41,862 bases of DNA from Bacteroidales bacterium (GCA_024401745.1 JAKSKK010000018.1:1-41862); one strand, 5' to 3'; shown: positions 7,739 through 16,031, counted from the stretch's first letter. A program made the numbers and translations. The notes: generated by a model not told the origin, from the letters alone.

Positions 7739-8703
7739 TCCAGTTCGTATCTTAAATCTACAAGTTCCCTGTTGTTGATCCGTGATGCACATAAAGGGAA
7801 CTGAGTGCCGTACATCTTTCCTGCGCATACGCGGTAGAGCTTCTCTGCACCTGCAAGCAGGTAGAAGTCCAGAAAAGTCTTGAGGTAGGCGCTGGACTTG
7901 GCGTTGGTGTCGAACTGTATGTGTACGCGCTGCCCGGGAACGGCGAACACTCCGTCAATCTTCAATGCCTCGTCGACGAAGGTGCCGCTGTCAGACGCGA
8001 CCAGCACCATCTTTCCGGGGTTCAGTGCCTTGATCTCCTGTATGGCATCGAGACAGCATCTGATGTATCTGTCCCTCTGCTCGGCGTCCTTTATCTTCTT
8101 TGCAAGCTTTTCGTCAAAGTCACCGAGAAGGTGCTGGAAACGGAAGCTGGCTGATACGTAAGGTGTGTCAGGCGTGAAACGGCCGATTTCTTCCTGCAGA
8201 GCCTTTCCGGGCTTGAACAGTTCGCGGAAAAGTGTACCCCAGTCATATTCGGTGCCGAAGGTGGCGTTGATCTTTTCCACAACGTCCATGTTGCCGAAAT
8301 AGTGGATCTGGCGGCCATCCGGCCTGTATCCGGTGAGGCGGCGGCCGGTACCTTCTCCGCGGGCATAGAGCATTCGCGCATCTGCGGCGTAGGGACTCAT
8401 CTCGCCCTGCTTGAGCGTCCAGTCATAGCTGGCACAGTCGATGAAGTCGTGCAGCTCGTAGGGGAAACTGTGGCTGATCCTGAATTCGTAGCCGTTGGCC
8501 TTTGCCCAGGCGTAGGCGGATACCATGCCCTTGAAGCGGTCGCACATTCCACCGGCATAGAACCTGCGGTCAGTGCAGGCAATGATCATCTTCCGTGGAG
8601 AGGCAGGGCAGCTCCCTTTCTGCTTATATACGAATGTGTTCTGTATGGCCTCCTTCAGCTTGTGAGTGGCCTCGAGATAAGGCGTCGACTTGCGTATCTT
8701 CAT
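7735..8703 (-). CDS. putative glycosyltransferase, fucosyltransferase-like
   Basis: I do not recognise a well-characterised family with certainty. The protein (322 aa) has no signal peptide or membrane segment. It contains an N-terminal glycine/basic motif (AGGMCDRFKGMVSAYAWAK, about 49-67) like the donor-binding motif of GG(L/M)xxR-type fucosyltransferases. It also has a C-terminal portion with VASDSGTFVDEAL followed by VPGQRVHIQF and LDFYLLAGAEKLYRV, which resembles the (T/S)D and late motifs of the O-fucosyltransferase/NodZ fold. It is the last gene of the minus-strand acyltransferase-LicD-GT4 run, 13 nt after GT4. Function as a surface-glycan glycosyltransferase is inferred from these motifs and the context. 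Its stop overlaps the Stealth gene by 4 bp, with no terminator between them. Confidence 0.6.
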   Translation of the reverse strand: MKIRKSTPYLEATHKLKEAIQNTFVYKQKGSCPASPRKMIIACTDRRFYAGGMCDRFKGMVSAYAWAKANGYEFRISHSFPYELHDFIDCASYDWTLKQGEMSPYAADARMLYARGEGTGRRLTGYRPDGRQIHYFGNMDVVEKINATFGTEYDWGTLFRELFKPGKALQEEIGRFTPDTPYVSASFRFQHLLGDFDEKLAKKIKDAEQRDRYIRCCLDAIQEIKALNPGKMVLVASDSGTFVDEALKIDGVFAVPGQRVHIQFDTNAKSSAYLKTFLDFYLLAGAEKLYRVCAGKMYGTQFPLCASRINNRELVDLRYELD

Positions 8704-8716
8704 CCGAATATCAGTT

Positions 8717-9817
8717 TTATCTGAGAATCAGCTCGTTGAAGAGCTCTTCCCACTGGTTCATTATTGCCGCTATCGAGAATCTTTCAGAGTTTATCTTGGC
8801 CTGTGCGCCCATCTCTCTTCTCAGTCCCTCGTTTTCGATCAGCATGCATATCTTCCGTGCCATTTCTTCCACATCTCCCTGCTTGACAAGATAGCCGTTC
8901 GTGCCGTCCTCGATGATTTCTGCAGGGCCTTTCGGGCAGTCATAGCTGATTGGCGGTACACCTAATGAAGAAGCTTCCACCAGAATCAGAGAGAGCCCTT
9001 CATATCTAGATGTCAGAAGGAGCCCAGAACTCTCCATCAGCGCCGCCGGGACATTGTCTGTACGCCCCATGAGCCTGACGTTTGCGTCCTTGAACCTTTG
9101 TGCTACCATAGTCTCGAGGGATGCTCTTTCCGGTCCGTCGCCATAGATTTTCAATGTCCAGTCAGGATGCTTCTCGATGACCCTTGCCCATACTTCCAGC
9201 ATGTCAGGGTAATTCTTCTCGAAGGAAAGTCTGCCTGCGGCTACCATGACCTTGTTGCTCAGCTGTGATTGAGCGTTGCCGGTTTCGATATTGGGGTTGT
9301 AGATCTGGGTCGCACACGGGACTTCGGGCAGCCAGGCTTCAAGATCCTTCCTTGTCAGGACCACGAAAGCATCCATCCTTGCTGCGGTTCTGGCTACCTG
9401 CCTTGTGCGGAACTCGGCGTATTTCATTCCCAGAGGTTTCTTACCGTATTTCAGTATGTACTTCTCGCGCGGGAAATGGAACTCCGCGACCTTCCTGCTG
9501 CCGTCGGTACAATGAGGAAATGCATACATGGCCTTGCCGTTGACGGCTATGGCAATGTCGGGCCTGATGGCCTTCAGGCAGTGGTCCAGTGCCGGGATAT
9601 AGCCGGTACGCCATAGCGGAGAAGAATCGTTCCTGTCAAGGTCGATCAGCTTCACTGCCGGATCCACGGCAAATGCATTTGCCCGCCCGTGCTGATGGGC
9701 GGTGATTATGAAGACCTCCCATCCTTTCACCGCTGCAAGATAGTTCGCCTTGCGGACAAGGACGCCCTCCGTCCCGCCGCAATTGTGCAGGGCGTGTATG
9801 CAGTAGGCTATTCTCAT
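8717..9817 (-). CDS. glycosyltransferase family 4 protein
   Basis: This is a cytoplasmic retaining GT-B glycosyltransferase expected to add a sugar to a lipid-linked surface glycan. The N-terminal acceptor domain begins MRIAYCIHALHNCGGTEGVL, with the glycine-rich loop typical of GT4. The C-terminal donor domain has VAAGRLSFEKNYPDMLEVW, IYGDGPERASLE, VRLMGRT and the EX7E motif (E273 and E281 in RYEGLSLILVEASSLGVP). The length of 366 aa is typical. It overlaps the upstream licD-like gene by 4 nt (ATGA), indicating translational coupling. The sugar specificity cannot be read from the sequence. Confidence 0.9.
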   Translation of the reverse strand: MRIAYCIHALHNCGGTEGVLVRKANYLAAVKGWEVFIITAHQHGRANAFAVDPAVKLIDLDRNDSSPLWRTGYIPALDHCLKAIRPDIAIAVNGKAMYAFPHCTDGSRKVAEFHFPREKYILKYGKKPLGMKYAEFRTRQVARTAARMDAFVVLTRKDLEAWLPEVPCATQIYNPNIETGNAQSQLSNKVMVAAGRLSFEKNYPDMLEVWARVIEKHPDWTLKIYGDGPERASLETMVAQRFKDANVRLMGRTDNVPAALMESSGLLLTSRYEGLSLILVEASSLGVPPISYDCPKGPAEIIEDGTNGYLVKQGDVEEMARKICMLIENEGLRREMGAQAKINSERFSIAAIMNQWEELFNELILR

Positions 9818-10638
9818 CTGCTGATTCTGTAGGCTTTGATCCTGTGCTGTGGCTTCTGTTCCTCGACCGGGGGGAACTTCATGTAGTCGTTGTAGTATGC
9901 CGAGAGATACCTGTGATAGTCGGTCAGGCAGCTGATGCTCCTGCCTTCGAACGGCATGTCGGCGAAGGACTCGAATACCTCCTTGGGTATCACAGCCTTC
10001 ATATAAGAGTCTCCGGTTGCTTCTCCTGCATATTCGCAGGCCTCGAAGTCGTACGAGCGCAGCATCTCCTCCATCTTTGCTGCAGCTTCCCTGTTGCCCT
10101 TGTGGAATATGTTGCGTACCAGGAACTTCAATGCCACGAAAGGGTTGGACGTATATCTGTAGAGCGGACAGGATTTGTGGAGCTGCCTGAAAAGATCCAT
10201 GAAGGTCCTGTAATACTCGGGCGTGGATCCGGCGTCAGGATGCCCGTCCACCGGGAAGACGTCGACGTTCACACCGTAGCAGAATATCCTGTTCCCTCCT
10301 GAGACTATCTGTGTCCCCATGTCCATGACCTTGGCAAATGGCTGGCAGTAGTCCGGCTCTGAAATGTAGTCGAGGGTCTCGAGATTCTCGTAGTTGCCGT
10401 TGAACGTTGCCAGAAACTTGTCGTAGTCCTTCCTTAGCATGAGTATGTCGATGTCATCGTCCCAGGGAATGAATCCCTTGTGGCGCACGGCTCCGATGAG
10501 GGAACCGCTGCTCAGGGAGTAGGGAATGGAATTCTTCCGGCAGAATTCGTCAATGCAGTCGAGAATGTGCAGCTGTGCCTGCCTCACTTCTGCATCGGAG
10601 AGCCTGACGGCACCCTTTGTATATAGTTTCTTGTGCAC
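9814..10638 (-). CDS. LicD-family phosphotransferase
   Basis: LicD proteins transfer phosphocholine or related polyol-phosphate groups from CDP-activated donors to surface glycans. The diagnostic N-terminal block is present: LHILDCIDEFCRKNSIPYS, then SGSLIGAVRHKGFIPWDDDI and DILMLRKDYDKF, about residues 25-80, with the acidic DDDID cluster of the nucleotidyltransferase-like active site. The length of 274 aa is normal. No choline uptake or CTP:phosphocholine cytidylyltransferase gene (licA/B/C) is in the window, so the transferred group is uncertain. The gene starts 5 nt after the acyltransferase stop and overlaps the GT4 gene by 4 nt, so it is part of one operon. Confidence 0.88.
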   Translation of the reverse strand: MHKKLYTKGAVRLSDAEVRQAQLHILDCIDEFCRKNSIPYSLSSGSLIGAVRHKGFIPWDDDIDILMLRKDYDKFLATFNGNYENLETLDYISEPDYCQPFAKVMDMGTQIVSGGNRIFCYGVNVDVFPVDGHPDAGSTPEYYRTFMDLFRQLHKSCPLYRYTSNPFVALKFLVRNIFHKGNREAAAKMEEMLRSYDFEACEYAGEATGDSYMKAVIPKEVFESFADMPFEGRSISCLTDYHRYLSAYYNDYMKFPPVEEQKPQHRIKAYRISR

Positions 10639-10643
10639 TTAGT

Positions 10644-11570
10644 CTATTTGAAACGTTTGTGTGTCCAGAGATAGTTCGCGGGATCCTTGCGTATGTCGTC
10701 CTCGAGGAGTTCGTAATACCGGGTCATGATGGCCTCCACTGTGGATTCGGCTGCGTTGGCGCATATCGGGACGTATTCCATGATGTAATGGCCGCGTTCC
10801 TTCCTTTCCATCCTCAGATAGCACACTGCCATGCCGAACTTCCTTGCAATGGCGGCTGCGCCGGTCATGGTCTGGGTGTCCTGCCCGAGGAACCTGACGG
10901 GTATGTTCGCACCGGAGTCCTGATAGGGCCTCTGGTCTGTGTTGATGTTATATATCCTCTTCTCGGCCTTGTGCGTGAAGGCGTAGCGGATGAGATCCCT
11001 GGTCTCGACGTAGCCGTTGTATCCATCGCGGTCTTTCAGCGGGGCGAAACGGTTCATCCTGAGCACTTCGTCCGTCGTCTTGCTGTTGGTGCGCTTGTAC
11101 ACCACGCTGAAGTTCTGCTCTGTTATGGGCATGGGAGTGCCGCTGTAGTTGTAGCTTTCGATGCCGCCGTAGAGCTCCCAGTTTCCGCAGTGAGAGTAGA
11201 GCACGGCAACGCTCGGCGATGACTCGAAGAGCGCGGAGATGACTTCAGGGTTGGCAATCTCGACTATTCTGGCGTCGTGCAGACGCCTGGGGTCCCTGCA
11301 TGCTCCGAACCAGAATGATTCCACCACGATGTCGGCGAAGTGCCTGTAGGCTTCCTTGCGCAGTTCCTTGAGCTCTCTGGTAGTCTTCTCGGGGAAGCAG
11401 CGGGCAAGGTTGAAGGATACGACATCCCTGCGGTAGCGTATCACGTCACCTATGAGCCAGGCAAGAAATCTGGCGTTGGCGTAATGCGCCTTGAGGGGCA
11501 TCCTGCCTATGAGGCGCAACGGCGCATGCGATATTTGAGCTGAGATTGACATCAACGCAAATATAAGCAT
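10644..11570 (-). CDS. LpxL/HtrB-family lipid A acyltransferase
   Basis: This membrane-associated enzyme is expected to add a secondary acyl chain to lipid A. The family hallmark HX4E motif is present as SHCGNWE (His127 and Glu132 from the first ATG), with VVSFNLARCFPEKT upstream and the later NTDQRPYQDSGANIPVRFLG block matching the family's D(Q)...G...FFG region. The length of about 308 aa is typical. Two starts are possible: ATG at 11570, or ATG at 11552 (MSISAQISH), which lies just after a TATATTTG box and gives a more typical N-terminus. The gene follows the Mfa2-like gene by 9 nt and leads the LicD-GT4-GT run. Confidence 0.9.
   Translation of the reverse strand: MLIFALMSISAQISHAPLRLIGRMPLKAHYANARFLAWLIGDVIRYRRDVVSFNLARCFPEKTTRELKELRKEAYRHFADIVVESFWFGACRDPRRLHDARIVEIANPEVISALFESSPSVAVLYSHCGNWELYGGIESYNYSGTPMPITEQNFSVVYKRTNSKTTDEVLRMNRFAPLKDRDGYNGYVETRDLIRYAFTHKAEKRIYNINTDQRPYQDSGANIPVRFLGQDTQTMTGAAAIARKFGMAVCYLRMERKERGHYIMEYVPICANAAESTVEAIMTRYYELLEDDIRKDPANYLWTHKRFK
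11558..11565 (-). promoter_or_regulatory. possible -7 box of the acyltransferase-LicD-GT operon
   Basis: TATATTTG on the minus strand matches TAnnTTTG. It lies inside the first six codons of the long form of the acyltransferase gene and ends 5 nt before the second ATG (11552). If used, the mRNA would be leaderless or nearly so. No -33 TTG is visible, and read-through from the gene 9 nt upstream is equally possible. Confidence 0.4.
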
Positions 11571-11579
11571 TTATTTTCA

Positions 11580-12479
11580 TTAGTATATGTTATAGGAGTA
11601 TTCCGTAGCCTCGTCGACTGTCATGGCTACGGAATGGACGCTGGCGCGGCTCAGAGGCGGCAACTCGACCGTGAACTGGCGTGTGGTATCCCTTATCTCG
11701 CATTCCAGCACCAGCTCTGTCCTGGGGCTGCCCAGCATGTTCTCAGGAGTCTCGTTCGGGTAGCAGAGCAGGGTGGTTCCGGGATACTGGGTATAGAAGC
11801 CGACGTCGCAGGGGAGGGCGCAGCGCTGGCCTTCATCTATGTTGTCAGACGGGCGGAATCCGTTTTCCCGGAGGATGTCTGCCTTCGGGTTGAGGTTCCT
11901 TAGGAACACCCGCGGGTTCTCCAGCCTCTGATAGCTGCCGAGATTGTTGCTTGCCTCGGCAAGGACTATCCTGCATACGAGCGTCCTGACGCTGATCTCG
12001 ACCGACGTTTCTTCGTCGGCTCTGACCGTAAGGCTGTTCTTCCCGCTCATCGAGGGCGACAGCATGTCTTCATCCTCGAATGCGAACTGCACCTGCTCGA
12101 GGCTCTCGATCCTGGTCAGAGCCTGGTCGTTGAAAGTGTACGGGGAGTTCACTATCGCTATTATCTCCTTCTCTCCTGCAGTAAGGTCAAGGGTATGTAC
12201 GGCTGATGAATCATCGAAGCTTTCATGGAGTTCCAGCCCTTTCTGGTCAGAGAGAGAATAAACGAACAGGTCGGTGCGCACAATCGTGGTACTTCCTGCG
12301 CTTTCTGTTACTGTTACGCGCACCGAGCCTGTCCGAGGTCCCGCAGGCTGCTCAGGTTCCTCCTGGGACTCTTCTTCATTTATGGGAGTTCGAGAGCAGC
12401 CGGGAGAAGCCACAAGGGCCGGCAGCAAGCTAATTATAACACATAAATTTATGAATGACCGATATTTGGCATGTAACAT
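11580..12479 (-). CDS. Mfa2/FimB-family fimbrial anchor lipoprotein
   Basis: The family anchors or nucleates Bacteroidales fimbriae at the outer membrane. The frame is open to 12593, but the ATG at 12479 gives a proper lipoprotein signal peptide ending in SPGC (Cys28). The mature part begins with an acidic, proline-rich linker (EEESQEEPEQPAGPR). It then shows the first beta-rich domain (VRVTVTE, LFVYSL, KEIIAIVNSPYTF) and the second (VEISVRTLVCRIVL, RVFLRNLNP, GFYTQYPGTTLLCYPNE, ending in VHSVAMTVDEATEYSYNIY), the typical arrangement of the family. At 299 aa it is full length. No Mfa1/FimA-type pilin or other fimbrial gene lies beside it, so it is an orphan here; it may serve another surface fibre. 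Confidence 0.85.
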   Translation of the reverse strand: MLHAKYRSFINLCVIISLLPALVASPGCSRTPINEEESQEEPEQPAGPRTGSVRVTVTESAGSTTIVRTDLFVYSLSDQKGLELHESFDDSSAVHTLDLTAGEKEIIAIVNSPYTFNDQALTRIESLEQVQFAFEDEDMLSPSMSGKNSLTVRADEETSVEISVRTLVCRIVLAEASNNLGSYQRLENPRVFLRNLNPKADILRENGFRPSDNIDEGQRCALPCDVGFYTQYPGTTLLCYPNETPENMLGSPRTELVLECEIRDTTRQFTVELPPLSRASVHSVAMTVDEATEYSYNIY

Positions 12480-12483
12480 AGTT

Positions 12484-12500
12484 TGGAGGAGACCCCTCCA
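12484..12500 (-). promoter_or_regulatory. hairpin in the leader of the Mfa2-like gene
   Basis: On the minus strand, TGGAGG and CCTCCA form a perfect 6-bp stem around a 5-nt loop, ending 4 nt before the ATG at 12479. The 5' arm carries a GGAGG sequence that would be masked in the stem. It could modulate translation, but no homologue comparison is available. Confidence 0.4.
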
Positions 12501-12562
12501 CGACGAATGTCGCAGTTCAGATATTATCCGGCCCCTATGACTCTCTTTCCACATAGTGCCGG

Positions 12563-12593
12563 CAAAGCTAACGTCAGTTGACTCCCAAACCAA
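12563..12593 (-). promoter_or_regulatory. promoter of the Mfa2-like gene
   Basis: TTG (12593-12591) is followed after 20 nt by TAGCTTTG (12570-12563), a full match to the Bacteroidota consensus. The predicted start near 12557 gives a leader of about 78 nt to the ATG at 12479. The rest of the 12480-12713 gap holds only this promoter, the leader hairpin and the nqr terminator. Confidence 0.75.
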
Positions 12594-12665
12594 ATAAAGT
12601 AAAAAAACATAAACGAAGTTTTCATGTTTTATTACTAATTCGTGATTCCAGCCTTGTTATAACAG

Positions 12666-12693
12666 AAGATGCCGACCATGAGGCCGGCATCTT
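12666..12693 (-). terminator. terminator-like hairpin after nqrF
   Basis: AAGATGCCG (12666-12674) pairs with CGGCATCTT (12685-12693) in a perfect 9-bp stem, about 20 nt beyond the nqrF stop. The T tract on the minus strand is weak, so termination may be partial. Confidence 0.6.
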
Positions 12694-12713
12694 GTGAAAT
12701 ATCAGACTGTGCT

Positions 12714-13988
12714 CTATGCACCGAAGTTGTCGAAGAGAATGTTCTCAGGAGCAACTCCAAGAGAGTCGAGAAGGTCGCATACGCACTTTGTCATCATAGG
12801 AGGACCGCACATGAAGTACTTGATGTCCTCGGGTGCATCGTGCTGCTTGAGGTAGGTCTCATACATTACGTTGTGTACGAAGCCTGCGGTGTAGGGAACG
12901 CCTGCTGCATCAGCTGCGGGATCCGGACGGTCAAGTGCCAGGTGGAACTTGAAGTTAGGGAACTCGCGCTCGATCTCTGCGAAGTCCTCAAGATAGAATG
13001 CCTCCACAAGTGCACGTGCTCCATAGAAGAAGTGAACCTTGCGGCCGGTCTTGAGAGTCTTGAAGAGCTGCATGATGTGGCTGCGGAGAGGTGCCATACC
13101 TGCACCACCACCTACGAAGATGTACTCCAGATCGTCGGGATCGTTCTTGGGGAGAAGGAACTCGCCGAAAGGACCGCTGATCATCACCTTGTCGCCGGGC
13201 TTGCGTGTGAACACGTAAGATGATGCGATACCGGGGTTCACAGGGAGAAGCTTGGGACCAAGCTCGCGGGGAACGCTGCGGTCGAAGGGAGGAGTGGCGA
13301 TACGTACATTGAGCTTGATGATGCCCTTCTCACCAGGATAAGAGGCCATTGAGTATGCACGGATCGTATCTTCGGGGTTGGAAGAATGAAGATTGAAGAA
13401 ACCGTATTTCTCCCAGTCTGCACGGTACTCGGGCTCGACCTCGATGTCCTTGAAATCAAGCTCGTACTTAGGGATGTCGATCTGGATGTATTCACCGCTC
13501 TTGAACTCGAGGTTCTCGCCCTCAGGGAGCTTGACGGTGAATTCCTTGATGAATGTTGCGACGTTCTTGTTGGAGATCACCTCGCACTCGAGCTTCTTGA
13601 CGCTGAGAGCGCTCTCGGCAACCTTGATCTTGAGGTTGTCCTTGACCTTCACCTGGCAGCCGAGGCGCCAGCCTTCCTTGATCTGCTTGCGGTTGAAGAA
13701 GCCGACCTCGGTAGGAAGAATCTCACCGCCGCCTTCCTCTACGATGACCTTGCACTGACCGCAGTTAGCCTTTCCACCACAAGCTGAGGGGAGGAAAATC
13801 TTCTGCTCTGCGAGGGTAACCATGAGGTTTCCGCCGGGAGTCACGTCAAGTTCCTTCTTGCCGTCGTTGATGCTGATCTTTACAGTTCCCTTAGGGGTGA
13901 TGTATGCCTTCACTACGAGGAGAAGAGCCACGAGGATAAGCGTCACGATGGCGATTATCGCTGCTGATGCTAAGATAGTTTTAATCAT
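12714..13988 (-). CDS. nqrF: Na+-translocating NADH:quinone reductase subunit F
   Basis: NqrF is the electron-input subunit of Na+-NQR, oxidising NADH through FAD and a 2Fe-2S cluster at the inner membrane. An N-terminal membrane helix (about 5-30) is followed by a ferredoxin domain with cluster ligands Cys70, Cys76, Cys79 and Cys111. Next is the FAD-binding motif RAYSMASYP, the nucleotide-binding motif FVGGGAGMAPLRSH, and the C-terminal FMCGPPMMTKCV. It ends with the canonical FDNFGA-type terminus. At 424 aa it is close to the family norm. It is the last gene of the nqr operon, 15 nt after nqrE, and is followed by a hairpin. Confidence 0.97.
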   Translation of the reverse strand: MIKTILASAAIIAIVTLILVALLLVVKAYITPKGTVKISINDGKKELDVTPGGNLMVTLAEQKIFLPSACGGKANCGQCKVIVEEGGGEILPTEVGFFNRKQIKEGWRLGCQVKVKDNLKIKVAESALSVKKLECEVISNKNVATFIKEFTVKLPEGENLEFKSGEYIQIDIPKYELDFKDIEVEPEYRADWEKYGFFNLHSSNPEDTIRAYSMASYPGEKGIIKLNVRIATPPFDRSVPRELGPKLLPVNPGIASSYVFTRKPGDKVMISGPFGEFLLPKNDPDDLEYIFVGGGAGMAPLRSHIMQLFKTLKTGRKVHFFYGARALVEAFYLEDFAEIEREFPNFKFHLALDRPDPAADAAGVPYTAGFVHNVMYETYLKQHDAPEDIKYFMCGPPMMTKCVCDLLDSLGVAPENILFDNFGA

Positions 13989-14003
13989 ATTGCAGTCCTC
14001 CTG

Positions 14004-14600
14004 TTAAAGTGAAATACCCATGAAGATCATGAATGCCATACCCATGAGACCTACGGTGATGAAGGTGATGCCGATTCCCTTGAGGGGAGCGGGCACATTG
14101 CTGTAGCTGAGCTTCTCGCGTATAGCTGCAAGGCAGACGATGGCGAGGTACCAGCCGATACCGCTACCGAGAGCGTATACTGCTGATTCACCGACGTTTG
14201 CGAATTCCTTCTGCTGCATGAAGAGTGAACCGCCGAGGATGGCGCAGTTCACGGCTATGAGCGGCAGGAAGATACCGAGCGAGCTGTACAGAGAGGGGAG
14301 GAACTTCTCCACTATCATCTCGACGAGCTGCACGATGGCTGCAATGACTGCAATGAAGATGATGAAGCTCAGGAAGCTGAGGTCAACGCCTTCGATGAGC
14401 GCATTGGGTGCAAGGACGTACTTGTTGAGGAGATAGTTGATAGGGAGTGTGATGAGGAGCACGCCAATGACTGCGATACCGAGTCCGTTGGCGGTCTTTA
14501 CATTCTTGGATACTGCCAGGTATGAACACATACCGAGGAAGTATGCAAAAATCATATTGTCAACGAAGATTGACTTTACGAATAAGCTTAAATATTCCAT
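14004..14600 (-). CDS. nqrE: Na+-translocating NADH:quinone reductase subunit E
   Basis: This integral membrane subunit of Na+-NQR is related to RnfA, and with NqrD it forms the inverted pair that carries the membrane iron centre. It has about six hydrophobic helices over 198 aa. The N-terminus is [20 protein letters not shown] and the motif [16 protein letters not shown] is characteristic of NqrE. It lies 19 nt after nqrD and 15 nt before nqrF. Confidence 0.97.
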   Translation of the reverse strand: MEYLSLFVKSIFVDNMIFAYFLGMCSYLAVSKNVKTANGLGIAVIGVLLITLPINYLLNKYVLAPNALIEGVDLSFLSFIIFIAVIAAIVQLVEMIVEKFLPSLYSSLGIFLPLIAVNCAILGGSLFMQQKEFANVGESAVYALGSGIGWYLAIVCLAAIREKLSYSNVPAPLKGIGITFITVGLMGMAFMIFMGISL

Positions 14601-14619
14601 GATCGATAAGTGTTACGGT

Positions 14620-15243
14620 TTATTTTTCCTGGAGGTCCTTGTCTATGCTTCTGTGTACCCAGATGATGCATCCGAGGAGGATGAGAGCGAACGGAGGAAG
14701 GATGACCAGACCGTTGTTCACATAACCTGCGTTGTAGAATGCCTCAGGGATGACGCGGAGGCCGAAGAGGGTACCGCTTCCGAGAAGTTCACGGACGAAT
14801 GCGACGATGATGAGGATGGCGCCATATCCCATACCGCTGGCGAGACCGTCGATGAGTGAGGGAATAGGCTTGTTGCCGAGAGCGTATGCCTCGATGCGGC
14901 CCATGACGATACAGTTGGTGATGATAAGGCCAATGTATACAGAGAGGGCCTTGTCGATGGGATAGGTTGCCTCGAATGCCTTGAGGAACTGGTCAACGAG
15001 GATAACCATCAGGGAAACGACAACCAGCTGTATGATGATACGTACACGGTTGGGGATGGTGTTTCTGATGAGAGAGCATACAAGGCTTGACAGACCTGTG
15101 ACTATGGTCACGGAGAGAGCCATTACGAGAGCGCCCTTGAGCTCGACTGTTACTGCGAGTGAAGAGCAGATACCGAGGATGAGGACGGTGATGGGATTGC
15201 CCTTCATCAACGGAGTGAGGAATGTTTCTTTCATTTTACCCAT
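14620..15243 (-). CDS. nqrD: Na+-translocating NADH:quinone reductase subunit D
   Basis: This integral membrane subunit (207 aa, about six helices) is related to RnfE and is the partner of NqrE. It shows the family pattern LMKGNPITVLILGICSSLAVT near the N-terminus and IGLIITNCIVMGRIEAYALG around the conserved cysteine half-site. The ATG lies 3 nt after the nqrC stop. Confidence 0.97.
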   Translation of the reverse strand: MGKMKETFLTPLMKGNPITVLILGICSSLAVTVELKGALVMALSVTIVTGLSSLVCSLIRNTIPNRVRIIIQLVVVSLMVILVDQFLKAFEATYPIDKALSVYIGLIITNCIVMGRIEAYALGNKPIPSLIDGLASGMGYGAILIIVAFVRELLGSGTLFGLRVIPEAFYNAGYVNNGLVILPPFALILLGCIIWVHRSIDKDLQEK

Positions 15244-15246
15244 GGC

Positions 15247-16029
15247 TTATTCCTCCGTTTCGTTAAGTTCAACTTCTTCTTCGCATGCGGCTACCTCTAC
15301 GGGAGCGGGAGCAGCTGCTTCAAATGCGGGCTTGAGTGCGCTGAGCCATGATACGATGGCTGCGCTGAGGCCCTTGCTTGTCATTGTTGCGCCTGTGATG
15401 GCGTCCACTGCATTCTCCTTGCCGGCGGGAACGCCACCCTTTATGATTGAAAGGGGAGCGGCGTCTGAGAAGTCGATCTTCTTTCCAGCGAACTGGGCGC
15501 GGAATGAAGGATCGTCCTTGATCTTTCCACCAAGACCGGGAGTCTCAGACTCGTGGTCGAAGTATGCACCTGCAACGGTGCTGAGGTCAGACTCCACAGC
15601 GATGTATCCCCAGATGGGACCCCAGAGGCCTGCGCCGTAGATGGGGACGACTGTGATACCGTTGTTGAACTTGTACATAGGGATCGTGAAATCCTTTGAC
15701 TCGTCCTTTACGTTGTAGTTCTGAGCCTTGAGTTCAGATGTAGAGTAGATCTGTGCGTCTGCGCAGTCGAGATTTCCAACCTGCTGGCCTTCAGTGTTGA
15801 CGAGGACGACCTCGCTGATGTTGTTCTTGTAGAACTCGATCTTCTCAGCGTTTGAGTTGCCGAAGTCCTCGAACTGTGCAGCAGTCAGAATCTGGCTGAT
15901 AGTCTCTGCCTTCTGGTTGGCGGCCTGCATGGGGCCGAGCTTCTGTGAAACGAAGGCCAGGATAGCTGCGACCAGTACAACCACTATCGTGGTGTAGATC
16001 ACTGTATATACGTTACTGTTTGTATTCAT
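15247..16029 (-). CDS. nqrC: Na+-translocating NADH:quinone reductase subunit C
   Basis: NqrC carries a covalently bound FMN on a threonine exposed to the periplasm. One N-terminal helix (about 7-28) anchors the FMN-binding domain. The attachment motif appears as AITGATMTSKG, predicting flavinylation at Thr215; this is TGAT where Vibrio has SGAT, within the tolerated S/T variation. The C-terminus is extended by an alanine- and glutamate-rich tail (about 240-260), ending EEEVELNETEE. Maturation needs an ApbE flavin transferase, which is not in this window. It lies 2 nt after nqrB and 3 nt before nqrD. Confidence 0.96.
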   Translation of the reverse strand: MNTNSNVYTVIYTTIVVVLVAAILAFVSQKLGPMQAANQKAETISQILTAAQFEDFGNSNAEKIEFYKNNISEVVLVNTEGQQVGNLDCADAQIYSTSELKAQNYNVKDESKDFTIPMYKFNNGITVVPIYGAGLWGPIWGYIAVESDLSTVAGAYFDHESETPGLGGKIKDDPSFRAQFAGKKIDFSDAAPLSIIKGGVPAGKENAVDAITGATMTSKGLSAAIVSWLSALKPAFEAAAPAPVEVAACEEEVELNETEE

Positions 16030-16031
16030 GG

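Noticed and set aside
12480-12593. Longer start for the Mfa2-like protein
   Set aside because: It includes the promoter and would bury the lipoprotein signal peptide; the ATG at 12479 gives a proper SPGC lipobox.
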